The translations under genes and the position numbers were made by a program. Below, in pieces: positions 55,201 to 63,328 of a stretch of DNA of 64,000 nucleotides (position 1 is the first letter of the stretch; each line of letters begins with the position of its first letter). This DNA is from Pseudomonas sp. VD-NE ins (lineage in GTDB: Bacteria > Pseudomonadota > Gammaproteobacteria > Pseudomonadales > Pseudomonadaceae), in NCBI RefSeq assembly GCF_031882575.1, contig NZ_CP134772.1, positions 3,305,001-3,369,000 on the forward strand, read 5' to 3'. The notes under the pieces were generated by a model. The model made no database searches and was not told the DNA's origin. It worked only from the letters and a program-made list of their open reading frames with translations.

Positions 55201-57164
55201 CATTGATCAAGACGGGAGGTGGTGACTTCGTCGACGCCCTCGGACTCTATGTCATCGGACCCGGTATGGGCAAAACAGGACCACGGGTGCTCTACGCTCC
55301 GTACTCCAAATACGTTTTTCGCGAGTTCGAAGATGAAGCGCAGTTGATCGAGACATTGAATACCCCCGGGCATTTTCAGGATTTGATCATCCGACGCTTG
55401 CCCTCTGCGCAGCAGACTGTCTTCAAGAATCTGCTGAAAACGACAATCGGCAAACCCAGTGAAATCAAACTGCAAAGCACGGCCATTACCGGCAATGTAT
55501 TGGAGCAGTTGCACAAGGACACGCTCAGCCTCTTGCCGCAATTGCTCAGGTGCCAGCCGCAGATCAATGCGCAAGCCGACTGGGAAGCGGCGAAGTGTCT
55601 ATTCAGCCACGGTGTTCGTTTGGTTCCCCATCTATTGCCGGGAAAACTCGCCTCTTTGTTTTTTCTCTGGAAAAGCTACAGCGACTTCAAGGATTCCGCC
55701 GAGGATCTGCAGGAGCACCATTGGGCAAACGCCTTGAAAAGCTTCATTGCAGGGGCAATTTCCCTGTTCAGCCTGGGACGGCTGTCCTGGGAAACAGAAG
55801 TAGAAAAGGAAACGGTCGAATTTGCCTCTGAAGCGCAGACGACTGGATCGACAGTTGCCCAAACCAGCGGGACTACAACAGTAAAAGCCGCCCCACGCTG
55901 GGCCAAAGTCGCGCCTGTTACTGCCACTCGCATCAACCTGCAACGCTTTGAAACCACCACCGCTCTCGAGAAGCTCAAGCTTGAGAGCAATAACCTGGTT
56001 TATGGCGATCCGTCGACGACACAAAAATACGCGGCGATTGCCGGCAAGGTCTACCCGGTGATCCAGTCGGAAAAAACCTGGCATCTGCAGATAAAAGGCG
56101 GGGGCGAAGGGCCGGCGCTTGAACAGAAGAACTCGCGACTTGTGGTTGCCGGCGCGGACAAATCTGCCAATCGTTGCCGATCAAAGCAACGCAACCGTGC
56201 GCAAACCGAGATCGAGCGCGACCGTTCAGTAATGATGTATATCCAGGCCAGAGGTATGGCCCAAATCAACCGCCGCTACCCCGCCAGAGCCTTCGTGATA
56301 GAGCAAGCTGTCAGCAGGGCCAGAGACTACGCGCTGAATTGTCTGCATAACTTCGTCATATATCGCGACAACCTGGGTGGCTCTCGTGTGGAAAAGCTAC
56401 TCAGAGATTTTTTTGAGGTGCCGCAAGTCACGCCCATGTTGCTCAGGAAAATCGAAAAGGTCATCCTCCCTCTTTGCCGCGAGTTGACGGATCCCAAAGA
56501 TGACTTGCTCTACACGGAACGCTTTTTCGCGGGCCTGAATGCGCGGTATGACGACGATACGGTTGCCTTTGTTTTCAAGCAGGACAGGCGACGAATCGTC
56601 CACTTCACCGAACAATTTTTTAATCCGGAACTGGATGCCTACACCGCTTTTCTGCCTCCCAGGTTCAATGTTGACTCTCACGCTCGCGCGGTCACGCTGA
56701 TCCACGAGCTGTCGCATTTAGTCTGCGATAGCGAAGATTTTGTCTTCGTACAGGCGATCTCGCCATTTCCCCATCTAATCGACACTTCAACCGCTGACGG
56801 GCAACTTCTTAAAGATGATATTGATCGTCTGCGTAAGTCCATGTCCCGCTCTACTCCACTTTCGCAGTTATTCGCGCAGAAGAATGAGAAAGGGCTGTGG
56901 GTGGGTCTGGATCAGTTGCCGGAGCGCGCCGATGATCTCGAAAAAATTCTCAAACTGACAAAAACCAAAAACCTTGCAGATGCCCGTCAAGCCTTTCGCA
57001 GTCCAGTCTCTGACGAGGCACGCATTGAGGTAAAGATGGCCAACGCCGACTCGATCGCGTTGCTCATCAGCGAAATGGGCCGGGAGCTTGATCCTCTTCC
57101 GGTACGAATACCCCTGCCGGCACCCATCGCAAGCCAGACAGGATCCTTACCTGCTTTGCCTTAA
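52299..57164 (+). CDS. Large putative toxin with C-terminal M35-like zinc metallopeptidase region
   Basis: 1,621 residues, the longest gene here, apparently a little poorer in G+C than its neighbours and monocistronic. The N-terminal 1,100 residues hold two or more repeats of a module with ADKQLAVPLAGSFILSAGPD, LYTPYDGLKKYSDHEALTDAL and its partner MINHDNAYLYTPTQGLQVLT, the style of the Pseudomonas dermonecrotic-toxin-like (DUF6543) giant proteins. Around 1117-1165 is a hydrophobic segment (LASLFFLWKSY; FIAGAISLFSLG). Near the C-terminus, TLIHELSHLV gives His1469-Glu1470-x-x-His1473, followed by DSEDF (Asp1480) and NADSIALLIS (Asn1582-Asp1584), resembling the aspzincin (M35) zinc site. No signal peptide and no neighbouring secretion or immunity gene. 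Confidence 0.75.
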   Translation: MSSPLLFPDVLKSPGLHDDSGRTHGLNSRDFIWLAHVQLATQVRRNEQTPPMLAERILLNADKQLAVPLAGSFILSAGPDDDGVFLYTPYDGLKKYSDHEALTDALQARLDNAQETDDLLAFLTVSLRKELVEKRGITLTRETIEGDVFDDQKAAINQSQETCARDLLDELKRLPSLTTLLETILDELLEPHFAGLEQSRTRVSFFADTAPLSGDVRHWINSMSLSEALLLHFRRQGWPHGQTAEFSHPARSNQQADQAAWAEAIKSASGKLSMLLFRQLEVYWNGAAFEGSPRRTFFSQTLQDQVRADLMIKRETEIISAREFDALHSLIREPSVAVRRPNFETVCLSEKTAYVELAGSLMINHDNAYLYTPTQGLQVLTNYDELKQTLTAKLNAAGHEDELYGLMSLEERNRYLGFANAQVSGENIGGEIITTLFEAILTKQRQNVEFALQLFRQSERTTDIHALFDKALDIRSMIHERLIKLDVNERWSTRPLFSSAPPSSVVQADKAGQLAASLERTLDNLTSHFKDQPTTSSTEQRAFLEGILWKLAQAFEDGVRGEAQMRNLSGSWLTAERKIVDTVFDAKHATRMDRQSLNGFRPDAWSITLTCAGKNEVLSLANCVLLTERGGMDVEHSGRAILWTPAMGLESFDDIAIALKQLQRRLDDNNQNQTLLENLPPKQRQLDQQYTLGTFQLIEGNVLKNRMQSAIDHFLDHCELLRVCIKDEDTLANFLSKMKNTVIDTNLRRAIELARAIVRRLDYPDWLRMAPVTEQRTQLALLDELRHSFIDGKDFLEGIPALTTHVEETLKKQLNARFPGNGLTPQDILITPNLTLAGPACNLLDFALHHYNIVQGTGFKIASKTTAELPAKLDQSAVRQLLQSLDITTTYAQKVTEALSADSDSARKSKERFLRQLPWQLMQHAHALKLQQQLSEIGYDAICQVLDMPDGVARATVEGANAFVCPLSLIKTGGGDFVDALGLYVIGPGMGKTGPRVLYAPYSKYVFREFEDEAQLIETLNTPGHFQDLIIRRLPSAQQTVFKNLLKTTIGKPSEIKLQSTAITGNVLEQLHKDTLSLLPQLLRCQPQINAQADWEAAKCLFSHGVRLVPHLLPGKLASLFFLWKSYSDFKDSAEDLQEHHWANALKSFIAGAISLFSLGRLSWETEVEKETVEFASEAQTTGSTVAQTSGTTTVKAAPRWAKVAPVTATRINLQRFETTTALEKLKLESNNLVYGDPSTTQKYAAIAGKVYPVIQSEKTWHLQIKGGGEGPALEQKNSRLVVAGADKSANRCRSKQRNRAQTEIERDRSVMMYIQARGMAQINRRYPARAFVIEQAVSRARDYALNCLHNFVIYRDNLGGSRVEKLLRDFFEVPQVTPMLLRKIEKVILPLCRELTDPKDDLLYTERFFAGLNARYDDDTVAFVFKQDRRRIVHFTEQFFNPELDAYTAFLPPRFNVDSHARAVTLIHELSHLVCDSEDFVFVQAISPFPHLIDTSTADGQLLKDDIDRLRKSMSRSTPLSQLFAQKNEKGLWVGLDQLPERADDLEKILKLTKTKNLADARQAFRSPVSDEARIEVKMANADSIALLISEMGRELDPLPVRIPLPAPIASQTGSLPALP

Positions 57165-57170
57165 CGACTG

Positions 57171-57206
57171 AAAAAAAATGCGCCGGCTCAACGCCGGCGC
57201 ATTTTT
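57171..57206. terminator. Bidirectional terminator between the toxin and PepSY genes
   Basis: AAAAAAAATGCGCCGGC-TCAAC-GCCGGCGCATTTTT: a strong GC stem with A run before and T run after, between convergent genes. Confidence 0.93.
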
Positions 57207-57226
57207 ACAAGAAGCAGTCTGGACCG

Positions 57227-57496
57227 TTAGTCTTTCTGATCCCGCAACACGTTGCCCGACGCCCCATCGATACGGAACTCGTAGACAACGCCATCGGCCT
57301 TGCGCCCTTCGCCCTTCCAGTAGCCGTTGTTGTCGGCTTCGATCTCATAGACCTCGACGTAACCGGCCTTGGTTTTGACGATCTCGATGGCTTTTTCGAT
57401 GGTGACCCAGCCGGCGCCCGGCTTATCGGCCAGCGCCGCGCCTGCACTGAGCAAACCGGCAGTAGCAATCAACGCTGCGAATGTCTTTTTGATCAT
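57227..57496 (-). CDS. PepSY-domain periplasmic protein
   Basis: 89 residues; ATG at 57494-57496 after GGAGTGAAAAAA. Signal peptide MIKKTFAALIATAGLLSAGA with cleavage after ALA. The mature part is a single PepSY domain: WVTIEKAIEIVKTKAGYVEV, then YEIEADNNGYWKGEGRKADG and YEFRIDGASGNVLRDQKD. PepSY proteins are often peptidase inhibitors or sensor domains in the envelope; role here unknown. Confidence 0.85.
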   Translation of the reverse strand: MIKKTFAALIATAGLLSAGAALADKPGAGWVTIEKAIEIVKTKAGYVEVYEIEADNNGYWKGEGRKADGVVYEFRIDGASGNVLRDQKD

Positions 57497-57649
57497 TTTT
57501 TTCACTCCATTTGTGGATAGTGGTCTTGGTCGTCCTGCTTTTTGGGTGCCTGAGGGAAAAATAAGTTCCACTTTGATGGGTAAATGCCATGACGGATGTT
57601 CTCGGTCACTTCCTGACAAGGTTAGAATGTGCGAAATCAGGATGAGTCA

Positions 57650-58651
57650 ATGACCCAAGACACCCTCTCGGAAGCCGAATACGATGCGATCACCGATGCC
57701 GCCGCGCATTGGTGCATGCGTGTGCACGCTGCCGACTGCACGGACGAAGAGCGTCGCGCGTTCCGGCAATGGCACGACGCTCATCCCCTGCATGCGTTCG
57801 AATATGAGGCCATGCTGGAGATCTGGGACGTGGCCGAACACTTGCCGCGCCCGGCATCAGCCTCAGTCGTGCCTGCGCATCGACCTTCGCGCTCCTGGCG
57901 TCAGTTCGCTATAGCGGCGGGTGTCTGTGCGCTCGCACTGCCGCTGGCGGCTTACACCGGCTGGAACCTGGGCTGGGTGCCCGACAGCTATCAGCATTTC
58001 GCCGCCACCGATACTGTCCGGCAGGTCACGCTGAGTGACGGGAGCCAGCTCGAGCTGAACCTCAACACCGATCTGACCTTCAGCAACTACAAGGACGAAC
58101 GCCGCGTCACCCTGAAAAAAGGTGAAGCGTTCTTTACCGTCAGCCACGACATGGCTCATCCATTTGTGGTTCGCGCGGGAGAAGGCAAGATCAGGGTGAC
58201 GGGGACACGCTTCAACGTCTGGATGTATCAGGATCAAGTGCGCGTGAACCTGGTCGAAGGTTCAGTGCTGGTGACCAGTAATCGCTCGTTGCCGGGCGAC
58301 GGCTTGCGTCTCGGCCCGTCGATGCAGGCACGTTACCAGCAAGGCGACTACATGCCGCAGATCAGCCAGACCTACGCCAGCGACACGTCACTGGCCTGGC
58401 GCAACGGCAAGCTGGTACTGGACAACCTGGCACTGAGCGAAGCGCTGCCACTGATCAATCGCTATCTGAGCAATCCACTGGAACTGGCTGATACCCGTAC
58501 CGGTTCGATTCGCGTGGGGGGCATCTACAACATCAGAGAGCTGAACAACCTGGCCAACAGCCTGCCCAAGGTCCTTCCGGTCTACCTGACCCGGAACAAG
58601 GAAGGTAACCCGGTGATCAACTCGATGCCGCAACAACCGCCAAAAAGCTGA
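57650..58651 (+). CDS. FecR-family transmembrane anti-sigma/sensor protein (orphan)
   Basis: 333 residues; ATG at 57650 after AGGATGAGTCA. Cytoplasmic N-terminal part with AAHWCMRVHAADCTDEERRA and FRQWHDAHPLHAFEYEAM (the FecR N domain), one membrane helix at about 85-103, then the FecR beta domain RQVTLSDGSQLELNLNTDLT, RRVTLKKGEAFFTVSHDMAH and GTRFNVWMYQDQVRVNLVEG. FecR proteins relay a signal from a TonB receptor to an ECF sigma factor. No sigma gene or signalling receptor lies next to it. It is convergent with pvdQ, which hints at a link to pyoverdine. Confidence 0.9.
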   Translation: MTQDTLSEAEYDAITDAAAHWCMRVHAADCTDEERRAFRQWHDAHPLHAFEYEAMLEIWDVAEHLPRPASASVVPAHRPSRSWRQFAIAAGVCALALPLAAYTGWNLGWVPDSYQHFAATDTVRQVTLSDGSQLELNLNTDLTFSNYKDERRVTLKKGEAFFTVSHDMAHPFVVRAGEGKIRVTGTRFNVWMYQDQVRVNLVEGSVLVTSNRSLPGDGLRLGPSMQARYQQGDYMPQISQTYASDTSLAWRNGKLVLDNLALSEALPLINRYLSNPLELADTRTGSIRVGGIYNIRELNNLANSLPKVLPVYLTRNKEGNPVINSMPQQPPKS

Positions 58652-58652
58652 A

Positions 58653-58678
58653 GGCCGCAACCTTTGCAGGATGCGGCC
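58653..58678. terminator. Hairpin between convergent fecR and pvdQ
   Basis: GGCCGCA / TGCGGCC with a 12-base loop immediately after the fecR stop; no T run, so a weak candidate. Confidence 0.4.
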
Positions 58679-58707
58679 CTCGGGCTTGACGCAATTGACA
58701 CCCGGAT

Positions 58708-61053
58708 TTACTGAGCGGCGACTTTCCCCGCCTTCTCCAGCGTCTGGCGAACAGTCTGAACCTGATACTGCGGGTCCGCCTGGATCTGCTGTTCGGTAAA
58801 CGGCAGCACACTCCACTGTTTCTTCGAGAACGCCTCAGTCTGATCCCGCGAATACTTCGACGCCGGATCGCTCGACAGCGAGAACGCCAGTAGCCCTTGG
58901 GCGTGCGGGCCCTTTTCATCGAATGTCACGACTTGCAGATAGCTGGTGCCACTGACCACTTCGAGCTTGCCATCTTCACGCGGCACGCTCTGAATGGCGT
59001 TGTAGATACCCAGCGTGCCTGGGCCGCCGTGGATCGGCGTCTGTTGCCCGCCACTGCTGACGACCTGAATATCGCCCCAACGGGTTTGTGGTTTGAAACC
59101 CATTTTTGCGCTCGATTCAACGGACGCCAACATGGCCTCACGCAGCGCCTTGGCCACCGCGGGCTGCTCGACGGCCAGACCTCGCGGTGTGTGTTGAGCA
59201 TCTTTGGGATCGAACGCCACGCGCCAGACATCCGGCGAAGCCTGCAAGGCCTGCATGATGTTCTGGAAATGCACCAGGCCCAGGCCCGATTCCAGATTGG
59301 CGCGACCATCCCATGCCTTGAGGCTGACGCAAACCGGCTTCAGTGCCGGCGCGTCGGCGCCGAGATCAGAGGCACAGAACTTCAGCAGATCCGGCACCAC
59401 CTGCGTCGCCAGGTACACTTGATCGTCCATCACCATCTGCTGCAGATCCTTTACCGCCAACGGACCTTTCTTGCTCAGCGTGCTCAAGCGATCCAGGGCA
59501 AACCGGGAGCGCAAGCCCAGCGGTTGACCGTCCTGACTGATCAATGGCGAGAAACCGGTCAGCGGTTGCGCCGGGTTGGCCAGCCATGCCGAGTCGTTGG
59601 AATGCTGGACGAAGTCCTTGCGCAGCATTTGCGGTAATTGGCTCGAGGCATAAATGCCCTTCTGCGCGGCTTGCGGGTCAATGTCCCACGCGCACGCGCT
59701 GTTGGAGCCGTCCAGCACGATCATTTGCGTGCCGATACGCGGGTCGCTGCACTTGGCCAGTTTCTCGGCATTGACGTTCGGCACCACCGACAGGTTCATG
59801 TACAGCGTCTGGCCTTTGTCGTCGACAGCCAGGGTGTTGACCCACGGGATGCCCTGAATCTTGTGCACCGAATCCTGCAGTTCGGAAAGCGTGGACGCCT
59901 GATTCATGGTGTACCACTGGTTGAGCACCCGATCATTCTCGAGGTTGGCATCGCGCAGGCTGTAGGCGAACTGATTGTCCCAATCGAGCTTGCCCGGCCA
60001 TTGCACAATCGGCCCGAACTGCGAGCTGTAGACATCACGCGAAACCGGCACAACTTGCCCGTCTGCCTGCTTCACCTGCACGGTGACGGTCTGCTTGTTC
60101 AGCGGCAAGGATTTACCATCGAGCATATAGCGGGTGGAATCTTTCGGATCGAGTTGCAGACGATACAACGTGAAGTGTTTCGAAGAGTCGACCGTGTGGG
60201 TCCAGGCCAGATGCTGATTGAAGCCGATATTGATCATCGGCAGGCCTGGCAAAGCGGCGCCCATGACATCGAGCTTGCCGGGGATGGTCAGGTGCATTTG
60301 ATAGAAGCGCATGCCGCCGACCCACGGAAAATGCGGGTTGGCCAGCAACATTCCGCGCCCGTTGAACGAACGCTCGCTGCCCACCGCTACAGCGTTACTG
60401 CCACGATCCAGGGCGAAGCGCTGCTGACGCGCATCGGCCAACTGATAGGCCTGCACGTTGTGTTCGATGCGCGCTGTTGCCTGCGGCGGGGCAGCACCGG
60501 CCACAGCCTCGGCGAACTGCCCTACTCCGCCCTCGACCAATAGACGCCGAGTCAGCTTCACCAGATCCTCCGGCGCAATGTCTCGCACCCACTCACCCTG
60601 ACATTGCTGCGGCAAGCCTTGCTGCCGACGCTCGCCCAGATTACGGTTGAAGCCGGCGACATAGCCTTCGACCAGATCACGCACCTGCGCAGGCTGCGCC
60701 TGCCAGAATGCCTCGACCGCTTCCGGTGTGTTGAGCCAGGTAAAGAACACATCGCTGACACGGTTTTCGCGCTGCTCGACGGTGAACTGCTCCGGCCCGA
60801 AGTAACGTGAGCGCTGGCCGTTGACCGTCACGATCTCGTTGGCCAGCAGGCACAGGTTGTCCTGCGCATAGGCATAACCAATACCGAACCCAAGCCCACG
60901 CTCGTCTTGCGCACGAATATGCGGCACGCCAAACGCAGTGCGACGAATATCGGCGCTGACATCAGTGGCCGGACTAAACGCATGGGCTGAACAACTCAAA
61001 CCAAAAACCATACCGGCCAAGGTCAGTCCGGGTAACTGTCTGGAAATAATCAC
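58708..61053 (-). CDS. pvdQ: Acyl-amidase PvdQ (pyoverdine maturation / AHL acylase)
   Basis: 781 residues from the GTG at 61051-61053, preceded by AGGAGTGAGC and starting a signal peptide ([20 protein letters not shown], then SAHA). Ntn-hydrolase of the penicillin acylase group: alpha-chain [20 protein letters not shown], then the autocleavage site before Ser219 in [12 protein letters not shown] (Ser217 in P. aeruginosa PvdQ), with [40 protein letters not shown] and [13 protein letters not shown] (catalytic Asn). Close throughout to P. aeruginosa PvdQ. In the periplasm it removes the fatty acyl chain from the pyoverdine precursor and can also cleave long-chain homoserine lactones. Confidence 0.92.
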   Translation of the reverse strand: MIISRQLPGLTLAGMVFGLSCSAHAFSPATDVSADIRRTAFGVPHIRAQDERGLGFGIGYAYAQDNLCLLANEIVTVNGQRSRYFGPEQFTVEQRENRVSDVFFTWLNTPEAVEAFWQAQPAQVRDLVEGYVAGFNRNLGERRQQGLPQQCQGEWVRDIAPEDLVKLTRRLLVEGGVGQFAEAVAGAAPPQATARIEHNVQAYQLADARQQRFALDRGSNAVAVGSERSFNGRGMLLANPHFPWVGGMRFYQMHLTIPGKLDVMGAALPGLPMINIGFNQHLAWTHTVDSSKHFTLYRLQLDPKDSTRYMLDGKSLPLNKQTVTVQVKQADGQVVPVSRDVYSSQFGPIVQWPGKLDWDNQFAYSLRDANLENDRVLNQWYTMNQASTLSELQDSVHKIQGIPWVNTLAVDDKGQTLYMNLSVVPNVNAEKLAKCSDPRIGTQMIVLDGSNSACAWDIDPQAAQKGIYASSQLPQMLRKDFVQHSNDSAWLANPAQPLTGFSPLISQDGQPLGLRSRFALDRLSTLSKKGPLAVKDLQQMVMDDQVYLATQVVPDLLKFCASDLGADAPALKPVCVSLKAWDGRANLESGLGLVHFQNIMQALQASPDVWRVAFDPKDAQHTPRGLAVEQPAVAKALREAMLASVESSAKMGFKPQTRWGDIQVVSSGGQQTPIHGGPGTLGIYNAIQSVPREDGKLEVVSGTSYLQVVTFDEKGPHAQGLLAFSLSSDPASKYSRDQTEAFSKKQWSVLPFTEQQIQADPQYQVQTVRQTLEKAGKVAAQ

Positions 61054-61205
61054 GCTCACTCCTGATCGACATGCCAAAGAGCGGATCCGACGCTGACGCA
61101 GATCCACCCTGGAAACACCCACGCGTCCACGCGCAATGAGCCTGTCGAAGAAACGAAGTCAGAGGGAAAAATTTAGCCCCTCCACGCAATCCCCCAAACG
61201 CAAAA

Positions 61206-61640
61206 TCAAAAGCCCCTCACCCTAGCCCTCCCGAAACGTCGGACCGCCCAGAGGGAGAGGGAACTGACCGAGGTGATTGCGAGAAACACACCGAAATGAA
61301 ATACCGAGTTGGACTCAATACTGCACCAGATCAAAAGCCCCTCACCCTAGCCCTCTCCCAGAGGGAGAGGGGACTGACCGAGGTGATTGCGAGAAATACA
61401 CCGAAATGAAATACCGGGTTGAACTCAATACTGCACCAGATCAAAAGCCCCTCACCCTAGCCCTCTCCCAGAGGGAGAGAGGACTGATCGAGGTGATTGC
61501 GAGAAATACACCGAAATGAAATACCGGGTTGAACTCAATACTGCACCAGATCAAAAGCCCCTCACCCTAGCCCTCTCCCAGAGAGAGAGGGGACTGACCG
61601 AGGTGATTGCGAGAAATACACCGAAATGAAATACCGAGCC
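61206..61640. repeat. Tandem array of four type C units, about 110 bp each
   Basis: The marker TCAAAAGCCCCTCACCCTAG starts at 61206, 61331, 61441 and 61551. The last two periods are exactly 110 bases; the first unit is 125 because of a stem insertion (CGAAACGTCGGACCGCCC). Each unit has the palindrome CCCTCTCCCAGAGGGAGAGG followed by a conserved tail (CACCGAAATGAAATACCG...). Fourth unit has a point change in the stem (AGAGAGAGG). Confidence 0.93.
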
Positions 61641-61659
61641 GCACTCAAATTCGGAAACA

Positions 61660-62140
61660 AATCCAAAGCCGCACCCACCCCCGCTCCTCACCACTCAACA
61701 GGATGAGCGTTAGCTCGGCTGCCGCTCTTGATCTTGCCGTGCAGGCCCCTTCGGCAGGCTGAGTGGAGGGATTTATCCGGGGGTGGGAGCGCAGCGACCG
61801 TTCGACGAAGTCGAACACATCGAGAGGAGGTGCAGCGAAGCAAACCGTAGGCGATGCCCCCGGATAGATCCCGTAACGAAGGAACCCGAGCCACGGCGAG
61901 GGCCGAACGCCGGGGCCCAGACCTTTGGTTCCTTTGGGGCGTTTGCCAAAGGGACTCGCTGTAAGAGCGAAACCGCCAGCCGCAACACCCAAAAAAACGG
62001 ATATACACCCAAACCCGCAAGAGCATGGTCGGCCCAAAGGCCGCCAAGCCCAACCCAATTTCAACCCACGATCACAAGAAAAAGACAAACCCCCGACAAA
62101 TTTTCTACATTTTTTCTTTCATGATTTGTCGTGCTGAAAC
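61660..62140. repeat. Conserved-looking non-coding element, probably a dispersed Pseudomonas repeat
   Basis: About 480 bases with no credible gene, but with sequence I recognise from many Pseudomonas genomes: GGATGAGCGTTAGCTCGGCT, TTATCCGGGGGTGGGAGCGC, TTCGACGAAGTCGAACACAT and CGCTGTAAGAGCGAAACCGC. It contains several inverted repeats (CCTTTGG / CCAAAGG at 61931-61952; TCGACGAAGTCGA near 61802). The minus strand has open frames that are often annotated as hypothetical proteins, which I regard as spurious. Origin and function unknown. Confidence 0.6.
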
Positions 62141-62200
62141 GTCTTGTTTTAGAGAGCGCAAAAAAACCTCCCCGATCAGGCTCTGAAAAGGAGTAATCGC

Positions 62201-62578
62201 ATGTACAACTCGCAACTACCAACGGACGGTAGCCAGGCCCCCAAAGGAGTTTCCATGAGCCCCCACGCGAGCGATTTCGGGCAACGCGTCGAGCGTCACG
62301 GAAACGAACGCATCCGCTTGCTGCTGAAAAGTTTCGGGCTGCGCACCAGCCTGATTCGTCTGAAAGTCATCGACGCCCTGCTGGTCGCCGCACAAAGCGA
62401 GCGGCGTCTGGGCGTACGTGGTGTCCACAGCCAATTGCTGGATCTGGATATTCCACTGTCCTTCCTCAGCGTGCGTGAGGTGCTCAAGCGCCTGTGCGCC
62501 GAAGGTGTGATCACCTTCAATGAAGACAAGAGCTACAGCCTGCATCCACAGGCTGCAGCAGTCCTCAGCCACGATTGA
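62201..62578 (+). CDS. Half-length Fur-like winged-helix protein
   Basis: 125 residues. Two in-frame ATGs have strong ribosome sites: 62201 (AAAAGGAGTAATCGC) and 62255 (CCAAAGGAGTTTCC); the shorter form starts MSPHASDFGQRVERHGNERI. The rest, RLLLKSFGLRTSLIRLKVID, ALLVAAQ and FLSVREVLKRLCAEGVITFN, is the winged-helix half of a Fur/Zur protein. The metal-binding dimerisation half is absent, so it cannot act as a classical metal sensor alone. Such proteins are annotated in Pseudomonas as Fe2+/Zn2+ uptake regulation proteins. Real function unknown. Confidence 0.72.
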   Translation: MYNSQLPTDGSQAPKGVSMSPHASDFGQRVERHGNERIRLLLKSFGLRTSLIRLKVIDALLVAAQSERRLGVRGVHSQLLDLDIPLSFLSVREVLKRLCAEGVITFNEDKSYSLHPQAAAVLSHD

Positions 62579-62596
62579 AGCGTGCGCCAATCGCCG

Positions 62597-62785
62597 TCAA
62601 GGCTTGACCTTGCGGCGCATCACGCCGTTGATCACCACCACGACCACCGCCACACCGATGGCGACGAACTGGAACGCCTTCTCCGTAATCATTCCGGCAT
62701 TTTGCAGCCAGGACAGGCCGAGCATGATAGCCAGCACCGACACGGCGATCAGAATCGAATAAATCAAACGTTGCTTGTGGGTCAT
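62597..62785 (-). CDS. Small two-helix membrane protein
   Basis: 62 residues; ATG at 62783-62785 after CAGGAAGCCGTA. Two membrane helices (IYSILIAVSVLAIMLGLSWL and AFQFVAIGVAVVVVVINGVM) and a basic tail MRRKVKP. Convergent with the Fur-like gene. Common in Pseudomonas as a hypothetical protein; function unknown. Confidence 0.75.
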   Translation of the reverse strand: MTHKQRLIYSILIAVSVLAIMLGLSWLQNAGMITEKAFQFVAIGVAVVVVVINGVMRRKVKP

Positions 62786-62943
62786 TACGGCTTCCTGAAA
62801 CTTTGAAATGTATCCGGTTTGTATCCGATTGCATGCCATGCACTTACCGTTCTACGGGGATGCGCCGCTGCAATCGGGGTCTCATGTTACAGCCGATGAA
62901 GAGTTTTGGCTTCATGACGGCGTAACCATGAGGATTTTTCAAA

Positions 62944-63084
62944 ATGCTGCGTCGAATCACCTGGCTGATTCCCGTTCTTGCCCTGCTGACCCTGAGTGGT
63001 TGCATCATCTTCCCCCACGGCGGCTGGCATGACGATCACCACCGTTACTACCAGGGTGGCCCTGGCTATTACCAACATCGCTAG
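62944..63084 (+). CDS. Very small His/Tyr-rich lipoprotein
   Basis: 46 residues, too short for most gene finders. ATG at 62944 has AGGA nine bases upstream. MLRRITWLIPVLALLTLSGC is a lipoprotein signal with lipobox LSGC (Cys20), followed by IIFPHGGWHDDHHRYYQGGP and YYQHR, rich in His, Tyr and Gly and possibly metal-binding. A clear terminator follows at 63162. Confidence 0.75.
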   Translation: MLRRITWLIPVLALLTLSGCIIFPHGGWHDDHHRYYQGGPGYYQHR

Positions 63085-63161
63085 AACAGGATTGTTCGCC
63101 CTGCCCGCTTGCCTATGGACAGACTGAGGCAGGTCATCAACAAGCCCAATCAACTTCAAAT

Positions 63162-63186
63162 AAAGCCCGCCATGTTGCGGGCTTTT
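63162..63186 (+). terminator. Rho-independent terminator
   Basis: AAAGCCCGC-CATGTT-GCGGGCTTTT, 77 bases after the small lipoprotein stop. The 140 bases beyond it hold no gene. Confidence 0.92.
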
Positions 63187-63328
63187 CTGTTCTGGCGCGC
63201 ACGCAATGCTGAAACGCCCAAATAAGTTGTAAGCATTTGAAATCTAATGTCGCAGCAAAACAATAGGTTAAGCGAACTTCTGCAACTAGTCTCTGGCCAC
63301 TTATTTCCACTCACTAACAGGGACGTTT

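Noticed and set aside
61645..62088. Open frames of 79 to 147 residues on the minus strand
   Set aside because: They lie in the non-coding element; several frames are open at once and none has a ribosome site or domain.
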